Counted from the stretch's first letter, positions 26,301 to 36,347 are shown. The stretch is 64,000 nt of DNA from Flavobacterium sp. NRK F7 (GCF_024054195.1 NZ_JAMXLB010000001.1:911069-975068); one strand, 5' to 3'. Notes: a model not told the origin generated them from the sequence alone. Numbers and translations: made by a program.

Positions 26301-26308
26301 TATCTTTG
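26301..26308 (+). promoter_or_regulatory. -7 box of acyl-CoA thioesterase gene
   Basis: TATCTTTG, an exact match to TAnnTTTG, 11 bases before the ATG at 26320. No clear -33 TTG was found. Confidence 0.6.
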
Positions 26309-26319
26309 CAAAAAAAACA

Positions 26320-26829
26320 ATGCAAGCAAAATACCCTTCTGACTCATTAACTACATTAACCGATTTAGTTTTACCAGGTGAAACGAATCCTTTAAATAAT
26401 CTTTTTGGTGGCGAATTATTAGCACGTATGGATAGAGCCGCTAGTATAACTGCAAGAAGACATTCTCGAAGAGTTTGCGTTACAGCATCAGTAAATCACG
26501 TAGCTTTTAATAGAGCTATTCCTTTGGGAAGTGTGGTAACGGTAGAATCTAAAGTGTCGAGAACCTTTAATACTTCTATGGAAATCTTTATTGATGTTTG
26601 GATTGAAGATAGAGAATCGGGCATTAAAAATAAAGCAAATGAAGCTATCTATACTTTCGTTGCTGTAGACGAAACGGGAAGGCCTATACAAGTGCCACCT
26701 ATTGAACCACAAACGCCTTTAGAAAAAGAGCGCTATGATGCAGCACTAAGAAGAAAGCAGCTGAGTTTAGTACTAGCTGGTAAAATGAAACCTAATGAAG
26801 CAACAGAATTAAAAGCATTATTCTCATAA
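26320..26829 (+). CDS. Acyl-CoA thioesterase (hotdog fold, YciA-type)
   Basis: It hydrolyses acyl-CoA to free acid and CoA in the cytoplasm. The 169 residues contain the signature of the BACH/YciA group: LVLPGETNPLNNLFGGELLARMDRAASITARRHSR (in pieces), where Asn/Asp residues hold the active site, and VNHVAFNRAIPLGSVVTVESKVSR. One hotdog domain fills the sequence, followed by a helix-rich tail. It stands alone with its own promoter box and terminator. Substrate length is not readable from the sequence. Confidence 0.9.
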   Translation: MQAKYPSDSLTTLTDLVLPGETNPLNNLFGGELLARMDRAASITARRHSRRVCVTASVNHVAFNRAIPLGSVVTVESKVSRTFNTSMEIFIDVWIEDRESGIKNKANEAIYTFVAVDETGRPIQVPPIEPQTPLEKERYDAALRRKQLSLVLAGKMKPNEATELKALFS

Positions 26830-26831
26830 AT

Positions 26832-26868
26832 AAAAAAAGTCCGATTTTTAAAATCGGACTTTTTGTTT
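26832..26868. terminator. Terminator between convergent thioesterase and ABC ATPase genes
   Basis: AAAAGTCCGATTT - TTA - AAATCGGACTTTT with flanking A- and T-runs on both sides, so it can act on both strands. Confidence 0.9.
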
Positions 26869-26877
26869 TATAATTTT

Positions 26878-27573
26878 TTAAGCTGAAAAGAATTCTTCTA
26901 GTTCTTTCAAGGTTTCTGTTGTGGGTACTAAATCTTTTACAATGTTTCCTTTTTCTAAAACCACAATTCTATCAGAGACTTCAACAGTATGCTGTAAATC
27001 ATGACTTGAAACTAAAACGGTTGTGTTACTGTCTTCTGCCAATGATTTGATGATTTTTTTGAGGCGAATTTGTGTTGTTGGATCCAAATTAGCAAATGGT
27101 TCGTCCAAAATAATAATTTCTGGATTCCCAATTAACGCTCCTATAATTCCTGCTTTTTTGGCATTTCCTTTCGATAAATCTCTTAAATATTTTTTATTAT
27201 TTAAAATTTCACCATTAAAGAAATCTTCATATTTCGTAAGAAAAGCATCTACATCTGCTTTATTCCAACCTCTTAATTCTCCAATGAAGTAAAAATACTC
27301 TTCTGGTGTTAAATACCCAATAAGGAAACTTTCATCTAAGAATGAAGTGGTAAATACTTTCCACGATTCATCAGTGTTTATTTGAACGTTATTAGAAGTA
27401 ATTTTTCCACTTGAAGGTTGAATCAAATCTAAAAGAAGACTAAAAAAAGTGGTTTTTCCAGCACCATTATTTCCCACAAGACCAAAACTTTGTCCTTTTG
27501 GTATTTCTAAATTTTCAATTTGCAGTACTGTTGTGCCGTTATATTTTTTGGATAAATTGTTTACTTGTATCAT
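26878..27573 (-). CDS. ABC transporter ATPase subunit
   Basis: A 231-residue nucleotide-binding protein. Walker A is GLVGNNGAGKTT, the Walker B strand is EIIILDEPFANLDP, and the H-loop is VSSHDLQH. The signature reads DLSKGNAKK, so the second and third positions of LSGGQ differ (LSKGN), common in exporter-type (ABC-2) ATPases of this family. The next gene upstream, 41 bases away and on the same strand, is a DUF5687 membrane protein, the probable permease partner. The transported substrate is unknown; no ligand-binding protein is nearby, which argues for export or for envelope remodelling. Confidence 0.92.
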   Translation of the reverse strand: MIQVNNLSKKYNGTTVLQIENLEIPKGQSFGLVGNNGAGKTTFFSLLLDLIQPSSGKITSNNVQINTDESWKVFTTSFLDESFLIGYLTPEEYFYFIGELRGWNKADVDAFLTKYEDFFNGEILNNKKYLRDLSKGNAKKAGIIGALIGNPEIIILDEPFANLDPTTQIRLKKIIKSLAEDSNTTVLVSSHDLQHTVEVSDRIVVLEKGNIVKDLVPTTETLKELEEFFSA

Positions 27574-27614
27574 GTTACGGTAATTTCAAATAATTAATAA
27601 TGAGTTCAAAAAAA

Positions 27615-29081
27615 CTAACCTTTCTGCTTATAGGCTTCAAGAGTAATGTATTTTTCTTTTTTGTAAATTGATTCGATGATTTGGAAAACTTTATTTTTAA
27701 AAGCAAAGCCTAAAACACCTAATAAGGCTACTAATAAATAACCAAATTGCCAGCCAAGCGTATAATGACCAATGGCATAAACAAGCATGGGTAATAGTAA
27801 TTTTGGTAAGGAAATTAATAAGGTTTTTACATTAAAAGCCTTTTTGTCACCAAAAGCATTTTTATTTGAAGTTAGATCGATAGGTGTTTTTATATAAGCA
27901 CCACCTAATAAAACCAAATGTGAATTTACTCCAATATTAAAAATAGCTCCTGTAAGAATCGCTAAATAGGTTTCTATCCCAAAGAACAAATACAAACTGG
28001 CTAAAAGAGTAGAAACGGTGGTAGCAATTACCATTAACCACCATTTCGACGATAAATAATCTTTATAAGTAATATTTTGTGTCATCATTAGAGGATAATA
28101 CGAACTGTCCCAGCTTGGTACAAATTGTCCGAAATTAAATAAGAAACCACCTGAAACAAAAATACCAGCAAAAATTTTCCAAACGGGTGCATTATAAACT
28201 TCTAGAGAATTTGTGAAAAACAATAATCCGTAGAATAAAAACATAACACTCATTAATAGTGTTGTTTTCGCTCTTTTATTTCTCTTTAACAAACGAATGT
28301 CATTTTTTAAGAAAGTACCTAATTTGCCAAATTGATCTAAGAAAGTTAAGTTTTCAGTAGTCGCTAAATTTTGCTCAATCGATAAGCCAGCATCTAAATA
28401 CAAATTCGATTTAAAAAATTTGAAATTAAGATAATACAATAAGGCTAAGATTGCAATTGGGATAAGGACCCAAAAAGATTGGTTGTAAAAAGAAGCAAAA
28501 AAAGGATTAGAGTAAAGGCTAATATCAAAAACAGAATAATATTGAAGTACACCAAAGAGGGCAAAAACACCTACTATAGTGTAAAAAACAGCATCTTTTT
28601 TGTCTATTAAAATGGCTAAAAAATTATTAATGTATACAAAAAGAAGCATGCTTATACACCAAATCCAAGCAGTTCCAGCATATCCTTTCATAACTAAAGT
28701 TATCGTAAATGGAATAAAGAAAAACCAATGGATAAAATTGAAAAAAGACAACATGGTCTTATTCAAGACAAATCGAACAATATTATTTTTCCTAATATTT
28801 TGATTTAAAAAAGGTCGGATTGATAAAGTGGGCATTTTTTGAAAGAAAAACCGAATCACTAAATCCACGAGTAAGTAATACAAAGCAAAACTATTGATTG
28901 TATCAAAAGGATTTTGACCTGCTTTTTCTAGAATATGATAGGCACCAAAACCCAATAAAAGAAACATACTCATGAAATACAAGGCTCCCAGAATCATGAA
29001 AATTTTTAAGACAATATTAGTGGAAAAGGAAGAAGATCGTATAAAGGCTTTCCACTCTAATTTGAGAAATTGTTTGACCAT
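27615..29081 (-). CDS. DUF5687 membrane protein, probable ABC permease
   Basis: A 488-residue integral membrane protein with roughly ten hydrophobic segments and a basic N-terminus MVKQFLKLEWKAFIRSSSF typical of DUF5687. That family always appears beside ABC ATPases in Bacteroidetes, so a permease role is well supported by context, but it has no proven substrate. It is followed 41 bases later by the ATPase gene on the same strand. An AAGLSIEQN-like soluble loop (about 230-260) separates the two membrane halves. It is divergent from the PaaE-like reductase. Confidence 0.85.
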   Translation of the reverse strand: MVKQFLKLEWKAFIRSSSFSTNIVLKIFMILGALYFMSMFLLLGFGAYHILEKAGQNPFDTINSFALYYLLVDLVIRFFFQKMPTLSIRPFLNQNIRKNNIVRFVLNKTMLSFFNFIHWFFFIPFTITLVMKGYAGTAWIWCISMLLFVYINNFLAILIDKKDAVFYTIVGVFALFGVLQYYSVFDISLYSNPFFASFYNQSFWVLIPIAILALLYYLNFKFFKSNLYLDAGLSIEQNLATTENLTFLDQFGKLGTFLKNDIRLLKRNKRAKTTLLMSVMFLFYGLLFFTNSLEVYNAPVWKIFAGIFVSGGFLFNFGQFVPSWDSSYYPLMMTQNITYKDYLSSKWWLMVIATTVSTLLASLYLFFGIETYLAILTGAIFNIGVNSHLVLLGGAYIKTPIDLTSNKNAFGDKKAFNVKTLLISLPKLLLPMLVYAIGHYTLGWQFGYLLVALLGVLGFAFKNKVFQIIESIYKKEKYITLEAYKQKG

Positions 29082-29174
29082 ATTTTAGTTTTGTTGGTTT
29101 CTTATTGGTAGTCACTTGCACTAAAATGTTACGATTTTTTTTAATTTATCTACAAACAAGGCGATTTTGTTTCT

Positions 29175-29182
29175 TATTTTTG
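29175..29182 (+). promoter_or_regulatory. -7 box of reductase gene
   Basis: TATTTTTG matches TAnnTTTG and lies 17 bases before the ATG at 29200. No -33 element is clear. Confidence 0.6.
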
Positions 29183-29199
29183 TAGAAAATATAAAAGAA

Positions 29200-30252
29200 A
29201 TGTCAACATTCTATAAATTAGTTATAAAAGAAATAAGAAGAGAAACCCCTTCTTCGGTATCGATACTTTTTAATGTTCCAGAAGAATTAAAAACTTTTTA
29301 TCAATTTGTCTCTGGGCAATATGTAACCTTGAAATTAACCTTAGACGGTCAAGAAGTTAGAAGAGCCTATTCTATTTGTTCTTCTCCCAAAAGTGGCGAA
29401 TTGCGTGTGGCTGTTAAAGCCGTTAAAAATGGTTTCTTTTCTAAATTTGCCAATGAAAATTTGAAAGAAGGCAATCTAATTGAAGTAGGTTTGCCAGAAG
29501 GTAAATTTATTTTCGAACCCCAATCAGACAGACAAAAAAATTATGTGGCTTTTGCTGCAGGAAGTGGTATAACACCAATTATGTCGATTGTAAAATCGGT
29601 TTTAGAAAGCGAGCCAAAAAGCACTTTTGTATTAGTTTATGGGAATAAAAACGTAGAAGAAACTATTTTTCACAACCAACTTCAAGAATTGCATTTACAC
29701 TATGTAGGCCGATTTTTTGTACATTATGTGTATAGTAAAATTAATGTTGAGGGTGAATTATTTGGTCGAATTGATAAATCGGCTGTGAATTATGTCCTTA
29801 AAAATAAACACAGCGAGAAAAGCTTTGACAAGTATTATTTATGTGGTCCAGAAGAAATGATTAATTTGGTTTCTAATGTGCTAAAAGAGAACAATGTTTC
29901 CGAAAAAGACATTAAGTTTGAATTGTTTACGACAACTGCGAATGAAAATGCGAGTGCTGCGACTTTAGAAGGTCATACAAAAATTACAGTTGTGGTTGAT
30001 GATGAAGAAACACATTTTGAAATGAGTCAAAAACAAACCATTCTTGAGGCTGCTTTGAAACAAGGAATTGATGCACCTTATTCTTGTCAAGGTGGTGTTT
30101 GTAGTAGTTGTATATGTAGAGTAAAAGAAGGAAAAGCTGTTATGAAGAAAAATGCTATTTTAACCGATGGGGAAATCGAAGAAGGATTGGTATTAGCTTG
30201 TCAAGCGGTTCCTACGACCGATACCGTTTTTGTGGATTTTGATGATGTATAA
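29200..30252 (+). CDS. PaaE-like ferredoxin--NADP reductase with 2Fe-2S domain
   Basis: A 350-residue oxidoreductase. Domain order is FAD-binding (about 1-105, RAYSICSSPKSGELRVAVK), NAD-binding (about 110-235, GSGITPIMSIVKSVL and CGPEEMI), then a plant-type 2Fe-2S ferredoxin domain (about 255-350) with cluster ligands in PYSCQGGVCSSCICRV and LACQAVP. This is the layout of PaaE and of flavohaemoglobin-type reductases, which feed electrons to oxygenases. No paaABCD genes are nearby, so its partner is unknown. I start at 29200, since the longest frame opens at a TTG (29167) upstream of the -7 box and adds an untypical hydrophobic head. Confidence 0.88.
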   Translation: MSTFYKLVIKEIRRETPSSVSILFNVPEELKTFYQFVSGQYVTLKLTLDGQEVRRAYSICSSPKSGELRVAVKAVKNGFFSKFANENLKEGNLIEVGLPEGKFIFEPQSDRQKNYVAFAAGSGITPIMSIVKSVLESEPKSTFVLVYGNKNVEETIFHNQLQELHLHYVGRFFVHYVYSKINVEGELFGRIDKSAVNYVLKNKHSEKSFDKYYLCGPEEMINLVSNVLKENNVSEKDIKFELFTTTANENASAATLEGHTKITVVVDDEETHFEMSQKQTILEAALKQGIDAPYSCQGGVCSSCICRVKEGKAVMKKNAILTDGEIEEGLVLACQAVPTTDTVFVDFDDV

Positions 30253-30268
30253 TCGCAATAGTTGAAAT

Positions 30269-30299
30269 AAAAAAAGCTCCGATTTTCGGAGCTTTTTTG
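30269..30299. terminator. Terminator between convergent reductase gene and RND efflux operon
   Basis: AAAAAGCTCCGA - TTT - TCGGAGCTTTTT with T-runs on both strands. It lies between the reductase stop and the last gene of the efflux operon. Confidence 0.9.
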
Positions 30300-30316
30300 T
30301 TAAAATTAAATTATAA

Positions 30317-33300
30317 TTATTCGGTAATTACTTCATTCTTGTTGTTTCTATTGCGTAACCAAATTTTGAAAAGGTTTACCAAATAGAATAGAACAGGAAC
30401 TACTATTAAAGTAAGGAAAGTAGCAAAGATTAATCCAAAGATCACGGTCCATGCTAAAGGTCCCCAGAAAATTACGTTATCACCACCCATATATATATGA
30501 GGATTACCAGTTGCAAACAAACTGAAGAAATCGATATTAAATCCAATTGCTAATGGAATTAATCCCAATACCGTTGTAATAGCTGTTAATAAAACGGGTC
30601 GTAAACGTGCCTTACCACCTGTTACAATTGCATTAAAAATATCTTCTTTAGGTAATTGCGCTTCTTTAGGAAGATTTAACTCTTCTTTTCTTCTCGCGAT
30701 TAATAAATCGGTATAATCGAGTAATACCACACCATTATTCACCACAATTCCGGCTAATGATATAATACCCATCATGGTCATCATAATTACGAATGGCCAT
30801 CCCGTTATCATTAATCCTAAGAATACGCCAATGAAACTTAAGAATACAGCCACCATGATAATTCCTGGTCTTGAAACAGAGTTGAATTGGAAAATTAAAA
30901 TTAAAAAGATTAAGAATAAACCAGTTACTAAAGCACCCATTAAGAAAGCCATTTGTTTTCCTTGTTCTTCTAATTGACCTGTGTAGTCAAATTTTACTGT
31001 TTTTGGAGCGTCAAAATTTCCCATTTCAGCTTGAATTTGAGCTACTACTGCTCCAGCATCTGTAAAGCCAGGTGATAAAGCAGAATATAGAACAACCACT
31101 CTTTCATATTGTTTGTGTTTAATGGCACTAAATGAAGAGGTGTTCTTTTGAGAAGCAACCGTTGAAACTGGAATTTCTTTAATTTGGCCTGAAGCCATAT
31201 CTCTAAAAGTGATGTTCTGATTAAAAATAGCACTTTTGTTGTAACGATTGTCTTCGTTAAAACGAACATAAATATCATAATCTTCCCCATCTTTCTTGTA
31301 AATACCTGCTTTTTCACCAAAAATAGAACGACGCAATTGATTTCCTACTTGTCCAGCAGAAACACCCATTTCACCTGCTTTTTCTCTATCCACAACCACT
31401 TTCATTGCAGGTTTGTCTTTGTTCACGTCTACTTTTAATTCATCCACTCCAGGAATATTTTTGGTATTCAAGAAATCTTTCATTTTCTCAGCAGTAGCAA
31501 TTAATTCATTGTAATCTTTTCCTTTAATTTCAATGTTAATTGGGTAACCTGCTGGAGGACCAACTGCATCTTTTTCAACAGAAATTGTCACTCCAGGATA
31601 AATATCCTTAAGAGCTGCTTGCACTTTTTTACGAAGATCTTCAGAGTCTAAGCCATTTCTAAACTTGTATTCTCTCATCGAAATCGTAATCTTACCTTTA
31701 TGAGGCATTTCAGCGGTAGAACCTCCATCTGTTTGAGGATTACCAGCTCCTTCACCAACTTGTGAAACAGCACTTTCTACTAAATAATTGGTTTTGTCTT
31801 CCGGATTGATAATCGATTCTCCTTCTAAATCCTGATTCAATACAGCATAGACTCTTTTTTCAATCGAATTTGTAATTTCATTGGTTTTGGTAATATCAGT
31901 TCCTTGCGGATATTCGATGTATACAATAATTTGGTTGGGCGTATTGTCTGGGAAAAATTCCACTTTGGTACGACCACTTCCTACGCTCCATCCAAAGTAT
32001 AATCCTAAAATAACAAAGAACATTAACGCCATTCCCACTACTGTTAAGTAGGGTTTTTTGCCAGATAAAAAGAATTTCAATCCACTTTCATACCAGTTTT
32101 CCCATTTGGTTAAAACTTTGTTTTGGAAAGAAAGCGTCCATCCTTTAATAACATATTTATACAACCAGAACATAAGGGCAGTAAAAATCATTACTGAACC
32201 TAAAGCACGCATGCTGCCACCAAGGATTAAAATAATAGCTCCAAAACCACCTAAAATAATACTTAATCGGATTAAGGCTTTACGAGATAATATTTTTTCG
32301 TTGATATCCATAAATTGAGATACCATTACCGAGTTGAAGAAGATTGCCACAAATAAAGAGGAACCTAATACTACAGAAAGCGTGATTGGGAAATAAATCA
32401 TAAATTGCCCCATTACACCAGGCCACATTCCAAGTGGAACGAAAGCTGCAACCGTTGTTGCCGTTGAAATAATAATTGGCAGCGCAATTTCCCCAATTCC
32501 TTTCTTAGCAGCTTCAATACGTCCCATTCCTTCGTCTTCCATTAATCGGTAAACGTTTTCAACAACTACGATTCCGTTGTCTACTAACATTCCTAATCCC
32601 ATAATTAATCCAAAAAGAATCATGGTATTCATCGTGTATCCTAAAGCGCTTAGAATCATGAAAGACATGAACATCGACATTGGAATTGCAAAACCTACAA
32701 ATAATGCATTTCTAAATCCAAGGAAGAACATTAAAACTCCTACAACTAAGATAATACCAAAAATGATATTGTTTACTAAATCGTCTACCTGATTTAAGGT
32801 TCTTGACGACTGATCGTTAGCAATTGTAATTTTCAGATCTTTAGGTAAATAATTTTCTTCCGCTTTTTTTACAATCTCTCTAATTTGTTCCGCAGCGTTA
32901 ATCATGTTTTTACCAGCACGTTTTTTAACGTCTAGCATTACAACGCTATTTCCAAACTCTCTAGCATAAGTGGTTTTATCAACATCTTTAAAGGTTATTT
33001 TAGCAATGTCTTTTAGATATACCGCACCACCTTGTGTTTTAACCACAAAGCTTTCTAATTCTTTGGGTTGGTCTACTTCACCAAGAATACGTATGGTTCT
33101 TCTTTGACCATTAGCAATTAAATTACCCGCAGACATGGTTACGTTTCCGTTTCTAATAGCATTAATTACATCATCAAAGCTTACTTGAGAAGCCATCATT
33201 TTGTAAATATCTACTGCAACTTCTACTTCTTTTTCTTGGGCTCCACGAATATCAACTTGTTTGATTTCCTCTAACGCTTCAATTTCATCTTCTAAGTATT

Positions 33301-33820
33301 CACCAAAGACTTTTAATTTATCAACTGGATAATCTCCTTGAATGTTAATGTTCATAATAGGAACTTCTTCAGAAAGATTCAAGTCAAACACATTAGGTTC
33401 AACTTTAGCACCATTAAATGTTGGCCAGTCTTCACCACCAGTTTTGGTGTCTATTTTATCTTTAATCTTTTGTTTCGCCGCTTCTACAGTAATTTTTTCA
33501 TCAAATTCTACTGTAATAATTCCATAATCTTCTTGAGAGGTAGACAAAACTTTGACCACATTACTCACATTTCTGATTTCGTCTTCTAAAGGGTCAATGA
33601 TAAGTCTTTCAATATCTTCAGCAGTATTACCTGGATAAACGGTACTTATGTATATTTTCGTTTCTTTAATTTCTGGGAAATCCTCTCTAGGCATACTGTA
33701 GTATGCAGATAATCCAAGAAACAAGAACATTACCATCGCTACATATATGGTCATCTTATTTTCGATAGCCCATGATGATAATTTAAATTCTTTGTTTGTA
33801 TCTGTATTTGTGGTACTCAT
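30317..33820 (-). CDS. RND efflux transporter inner-membrane pump
   Basis: A 1167-residue proton-driven pump of the RND/HAE1 type, which exports drugs, lipids or other compounds across both membranes. Motifs include SAYYSMPREDFPEI near the N-terminus, the TM4 proton-relay site GLGMLVDNGIVVVENVYR (one Asp; the second Asp of AcrB is Asn here), and GIISLAGIVVNNGVVLLDY in the second half. At about 1167 residues it is ~120 longer than AcrB: an inserted stretch at about 503-570 (IRLSIILGGFGAIILILGG and nearby) appears to add two membrane helices between the halves. It is the last gene of a tetR-tolC-adaptor-pump operon. Confidence 0.94.
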   Translation of the reverse strand: MSTTNTDTNKEFKLSSWAIENKMTIYVAMVMFLFLGLSAYYSMPREDFPEIKETKIYISTVYPGNTAEDIERLIIDPLEDEIRNVSNVVKVLSTSQEDYGIITVEFDEKITVEAAKQKIKDKIDTKTGGEDWPTFNGAKVEPNVFDLNLSEEVPIMNINIQGDYPVDKLKVFGEYLEDEIEALEEIKQVDIRGAQEKEVEVAVDIYKMMASQVSFDDVINAIRNGNVTMSAGNLIANGQRRTIRILGEVDQPKELESFVVKTQGGAVYLKDIAKITFKDVDKTTYAREFGNSVVMLDVKKRAGKNMINAAEQIREIVKKAEENYLPKDLKITIANDQSSRTLNQVDDLVNNIIFGIILVVGVLMFFLGFRNALFVGFAIPMSMFMSFMILSALGYTMNTMILFGLIMGLGMLVDNGIVVVENVYRLMEDEGMGRIEAAKKGIGEIALPIIISTATTVAAFVPLGMWPGVMGQFMIYFPITLSVVLGSSLFVAIFFNSVMVSQFMDINEKILSRKALIRLSIILGGFGAIILILGGSMRALGSVMIFTALMFWLYKYVIKGWTLSFQNKVLTKWENWYESGLKFFLSGKKPYLTVVGMALMFFVILGLYFGWSVGSGRTKVEFFPDNTPNQIIVYIEYPQGTDITKTNEITNSIEKRVYAVLNQDLEGESIINPEDKTNYLVESAVSQVGEGAGNPQTDGGSTAEMPHKGKITISMREYKFRNGLDSEDLRKKVQAALKDIYPGVTISVEKDAVGPPAGYPINIEIKGKDYNELIATAEKMKDFLNTKNIPGVDELKVDVNKDKPAMKVVVDREKAGEMGVSAGQVGNQLRRSIFGEKAGIYKKDGEDYDIYVRFNEDNRYNKSAIFNQNITFRDMASGQIKEIPVSTVASQKNTSSFSAIKHKQYERVVVLYSALSPGFTDAGAVVAQIQAEMGNFDAPKTVKFDYTGQLEEQGKQMAFLMGALVTGLFLIFLILIFQFNSVSRPGIIMVAVFLSFIGVFLGLMITGWPFVIMMTMMGIISLAGIVVNNGVVLLDYTDLLIARRKEELNLPKEAQLPKEDIFNAIVTGGKARLRPVLLTAITTVLGLIPLAIGFNIDFFSLFATGNPHIYMGGDNVIFWGPLAWTVIFGLIFATFLTLIVVPVLFYLVNLFKIWLRNRNNKNEVITE

Positions 33821-33829
33821 TACTTACAC

Positions 33830-34993
33830 TTATTTGATTATGGATACTTTTTGTCCGTCTTTTACGCTACGAGCTCCTTCACTAATTACTAAATCTCCGT
33901 CTTTGATACCTTCTGTAATTTCAGCATAGTTACCTTGAGTTAAACCGGTTTTAACTATTACTTTTTTAGCTGTGGCTTGACCATCTTTTGTAGTATTGTC
34001 TGCAACATATAGATATTGTTCTCCTTCTGCATTTTCGGAGATAATACTAATAGGCACCACAATAGTTTTTGGATTTGTATAATCTTTAATTTGAATTTTT
34101 GAAGTTAAATTAGGTTTAATTTGACCGTTTTTACTTGGAACAGCGATTTGGATGTTAAAAGAACGGTTCGCAGGATTGATGTAGTTACTAGCTTGTGTAA
34201 CTTTTGCATTGAAGGTTTCACCTAAAATTGGGAAATCTACAATTACCTCAGTTCCTTTTTTAACAGTTGCAATGTTTTTTTCAGGAACTTCAGCTTCTAA
34301 ATACATATCACTTAAGTTAACGATTCTTAAAATTGGAGTTCCAGGTCCTACTACGCTTCCTTTTTCAGTGATAATATCATCAATTGTACCTGAAAAAGGA
34401 GCTCTAACTACCGTTTTAGCAATTTGAGCTTTCATTTGAGAAACTGCTTTTACTTGTGCCTCATAATTTGTTTTAGCTTGTAAATATTGAATTTCTGAAC
34501 CTATTTTTTGGTTCCAAAGGTTTTGTTGTCTTTCAAAAGTAGTTTTTGCTAAAGCCGCTTGCGTTTCCATTTGCGCTAATTGCGATCCTAAACCACCATC
34601 ATCAATTTTAGCTAAAGTTTGACCTTTAGAAACTTTTTGACCTTCTTTTACATAAACTTGTTGTAAAACACCACCATATTCCGCATTTAAAACAATGTTT
34701 TGTTTGGTTTGTACGGTAGCTTGTAATTCTAAATAATGATTGAAGACCGTATCTTTTGCTGCAATAGTTGTAATTAAAGCTAGTTTATGATTTTCATCCA
34801 GTTTGCCAATAGCTTCATCAATCTTTGCTATTTCTGCAAGCAAGGCATCTGATTGTGTGATCAATTCCCCTCTTTTAGCTCTTAATTGTGTTAAGTCACC
34901 TTTTTCAATTACGGCTTCCGTAGAATTTTTTTTATCGCCACCACATGAAAGTAGTACTAGTGATGCGATTACTGTAATATATATTTTTTTCAT
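33830..34993 (-). CDS. RND efflux periplasmic adaptor (membrane fusion protein)
   Basis: It bridges the pump and the TolC channel. The 387-residue protein is a lipoprotein: MKKIYITVIASLVLLSCGGDKK places the lipidated Cys at 17. A coiled-coil hairpin (about 90-200, LAQMETQAALAKTTFERQQ and more) sits between the two halves of a lipoyl domain (LQATVQTKQNIVLNAEYGGVL ... VRAPFSGTIDDI), followed by beta-barrel and membrane-proximal domains ending in VISEGARSVKDGQKVSI. It starts 13 bases after the tolC stop and is followed by the pump 9 bases later. Confidence 0.94.
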   Translation of the reverse strand: MKKIYITVIASLVLLSCGGDKKNSTEAVIEKGDLTQLRAKRGELITQSDALLAEIAKIDEAIGKLDENHKLALITTIAAKDTVFNHYLELQATVQTKQNIVLNAEYGGVLQQVYVKEGQKVSKGQTLAKIDDGGLGSQLAQMETQAALAKTTFERQQNLWNQKIGSEIQYLQAKTNYEAQVKAVSQMKAQIAKTVVRAPFSGTIDDIITEKGSVVGPGTPILRIVNLSDMYLEAEVPEKNIATVKKGTEVIVDFPILGETFNAKVTQASNYINPANRSFNIQIAVPSKNGQIKPNLTSKIQIKDYTNPKTIVVPISIISENAEGEQYLYVADNTTKDGQATAKKVIVKTGLTQGNYAEITEGIKDGDLVISEGARSVKDGQKVSIIK

Positions 34994-35006
34994 TTGTAAG
35001 ATTGTA

Positions 35007-36347
35007 TTATTGAGGATTAGTTATTTTTTCTAAAGCTGTTTTTTTGTTAATAACATCAATCATAGATTGAAGATAATTTTGTTGTGCAGTGTATAATTGA
35101 CGTTGTGCTTCTGTAAATTCAAAACTGGTTGAAAGACCTTCTCTGAATTTGATTTGCTGCTTATTTTCAATACGTTCAGCTAATTTTAAATTGGATTTTG
35201 AAGTTGCATATTGTTCAATACTAAATTCATAATCACTTTTAGCGGATTCATATTGTAATTTTAGCATTTGTTCCGCTTCTGTAAGTTGGGTTTCTGCTTG
35301 TTCAAAAGCAATTTTAGCTTGTTGACTTTTAGCTCTTTTACCAAAACTTCCAAAAATAGGTACGTTTAAGTTAACTCCTACATAGGAAAAATTAAACCAT
35401 TTTTGATCTTGTTGGAAGAAAGTAAATTCATTTGAAAAGGCATTGTATCCAAAATTAGCACTTGCAGAAAGTTTAGGTAAATAAGCCGCTTTTTGCAATT
35501 TATACTCCAATCTTCTTTGTTCTCTAAAGTTTTCTGCGATTTGATAATCGATATTGTTGGCAACATTAAAAGATTCACTTGTAGCGGCTAAATCTACTTT
35601 TTGGGTAGCTAAAGCATCTAAGTTGTCTGTTAATATTAGTGTATCATCGATAGTTAGTCCTAAATTGATTTTTAGCATGTTTGTAGAAATGTCAACTAAA
35701 CGATTCATATTGCTTAGACTGCTATTTACAGAAGCTAATGTGATTTGTAATTGCTCTACACTTTCTTCTTCGATAAGACCGTTTTTATAAGTTTGTTCTG
35801 CTTCGAAAACATTTTTTTCTAATGTAGCTTTGTTTTTTTCGAGTATTGCGATGTTTTCTTTTGCTAATAAAACATTTCCATAGTAATTGGTTACCATTTC
35901 ACGAGTTTCATTATCGGTTTTAACCTTATAATTTTGATAGTATTTCAAATAGGTCTTTGAAGCTTGTAAAGCAACAATATAAGAACCATCAAAAATTAAT
36001 TGGGTTAAGGAAGCACTTGCTGTCATGTTATGTTTGGTACCAAATTCAACTTCTGCAAATTCTCCAGGATTTCCACCAAAAAATTCAGCAGGAACTACCG
36101 ATTTTTGAAGTACAATATTATTCTGATAATTTACATTTCCATTAATTTGAGGTAAACCAGTAGCGGTTGTTTCCCATTTTTTTTGTTTAGCAGCTTCGAT
36201 GTCTCTGCTTGCGTTTATTGCTTTATAGTTATTTTGTAACGCATAACTTATAGCTTCTTCCAATGAGAAAGAATACGTTTGTTTTTCTTCTTGCGCACTT
36301 ACAAAACTGACAAAAAGTAATAAGAGTATTACAATTTTATGTTTCAT
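35007..36347 (-). CDS. TolC-family outer-membrane efflux channel
   Basis: The trimeric outer-membrane exit duct of the pump. The 446 residues have a signal peptide (MKHKIVILLLLFVSFVSAQ), then two OEP repeats of long amphipathic helices and beta strands; SLEEAISYALQNNYKAINASRDIEAAK at the start and the later FREGLSTSFEFTEAQRQLYTAQQNYLQSMIDVINKKTALEKI stretch in parts are typical. It is translated 6 bases after tetR and 13 bases before the adaptor gene, so the four genes form one operon. Confidence 0.94.
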   Translation of the reverse strand: MKHKIVILLLLFVSFVSAQEEKQTYSFSLEEAISYALQNNYKAINASRDIEAAKQKKWETTATGLPQINGNVNYQNNIVLQKSVVPAEFFGGNPGEFAEVEFGTKHNMTASASLTQLIFDGSYIVALQASKTYLKYYQNYKVKTDNETREMVTNYYGNVLLAKENIAILEKNKATLEKNVFEAEQTYKNGLIEEESVEQLQITLASVNSSLSNMNRLVDISTNMLKINLGLTIDDTLILTDNLDALATQKVDLAATSESFNVANNIDYQIAENFREQRRLEYKLQKAAYLPKLSASANFGYNAFSNEFTFFQQDQKWFNFSYVGVNLNVPIFGSFGKRAKSQQAKIAFEQAETQLTEAEQMLKLQYESAKSDYEFSIEQYATSKSNLKLAERIENKQQIKFREGLSTSFEFTEAQRQLYTAQQNYLQSMIDVINKKTALEKITNPQ

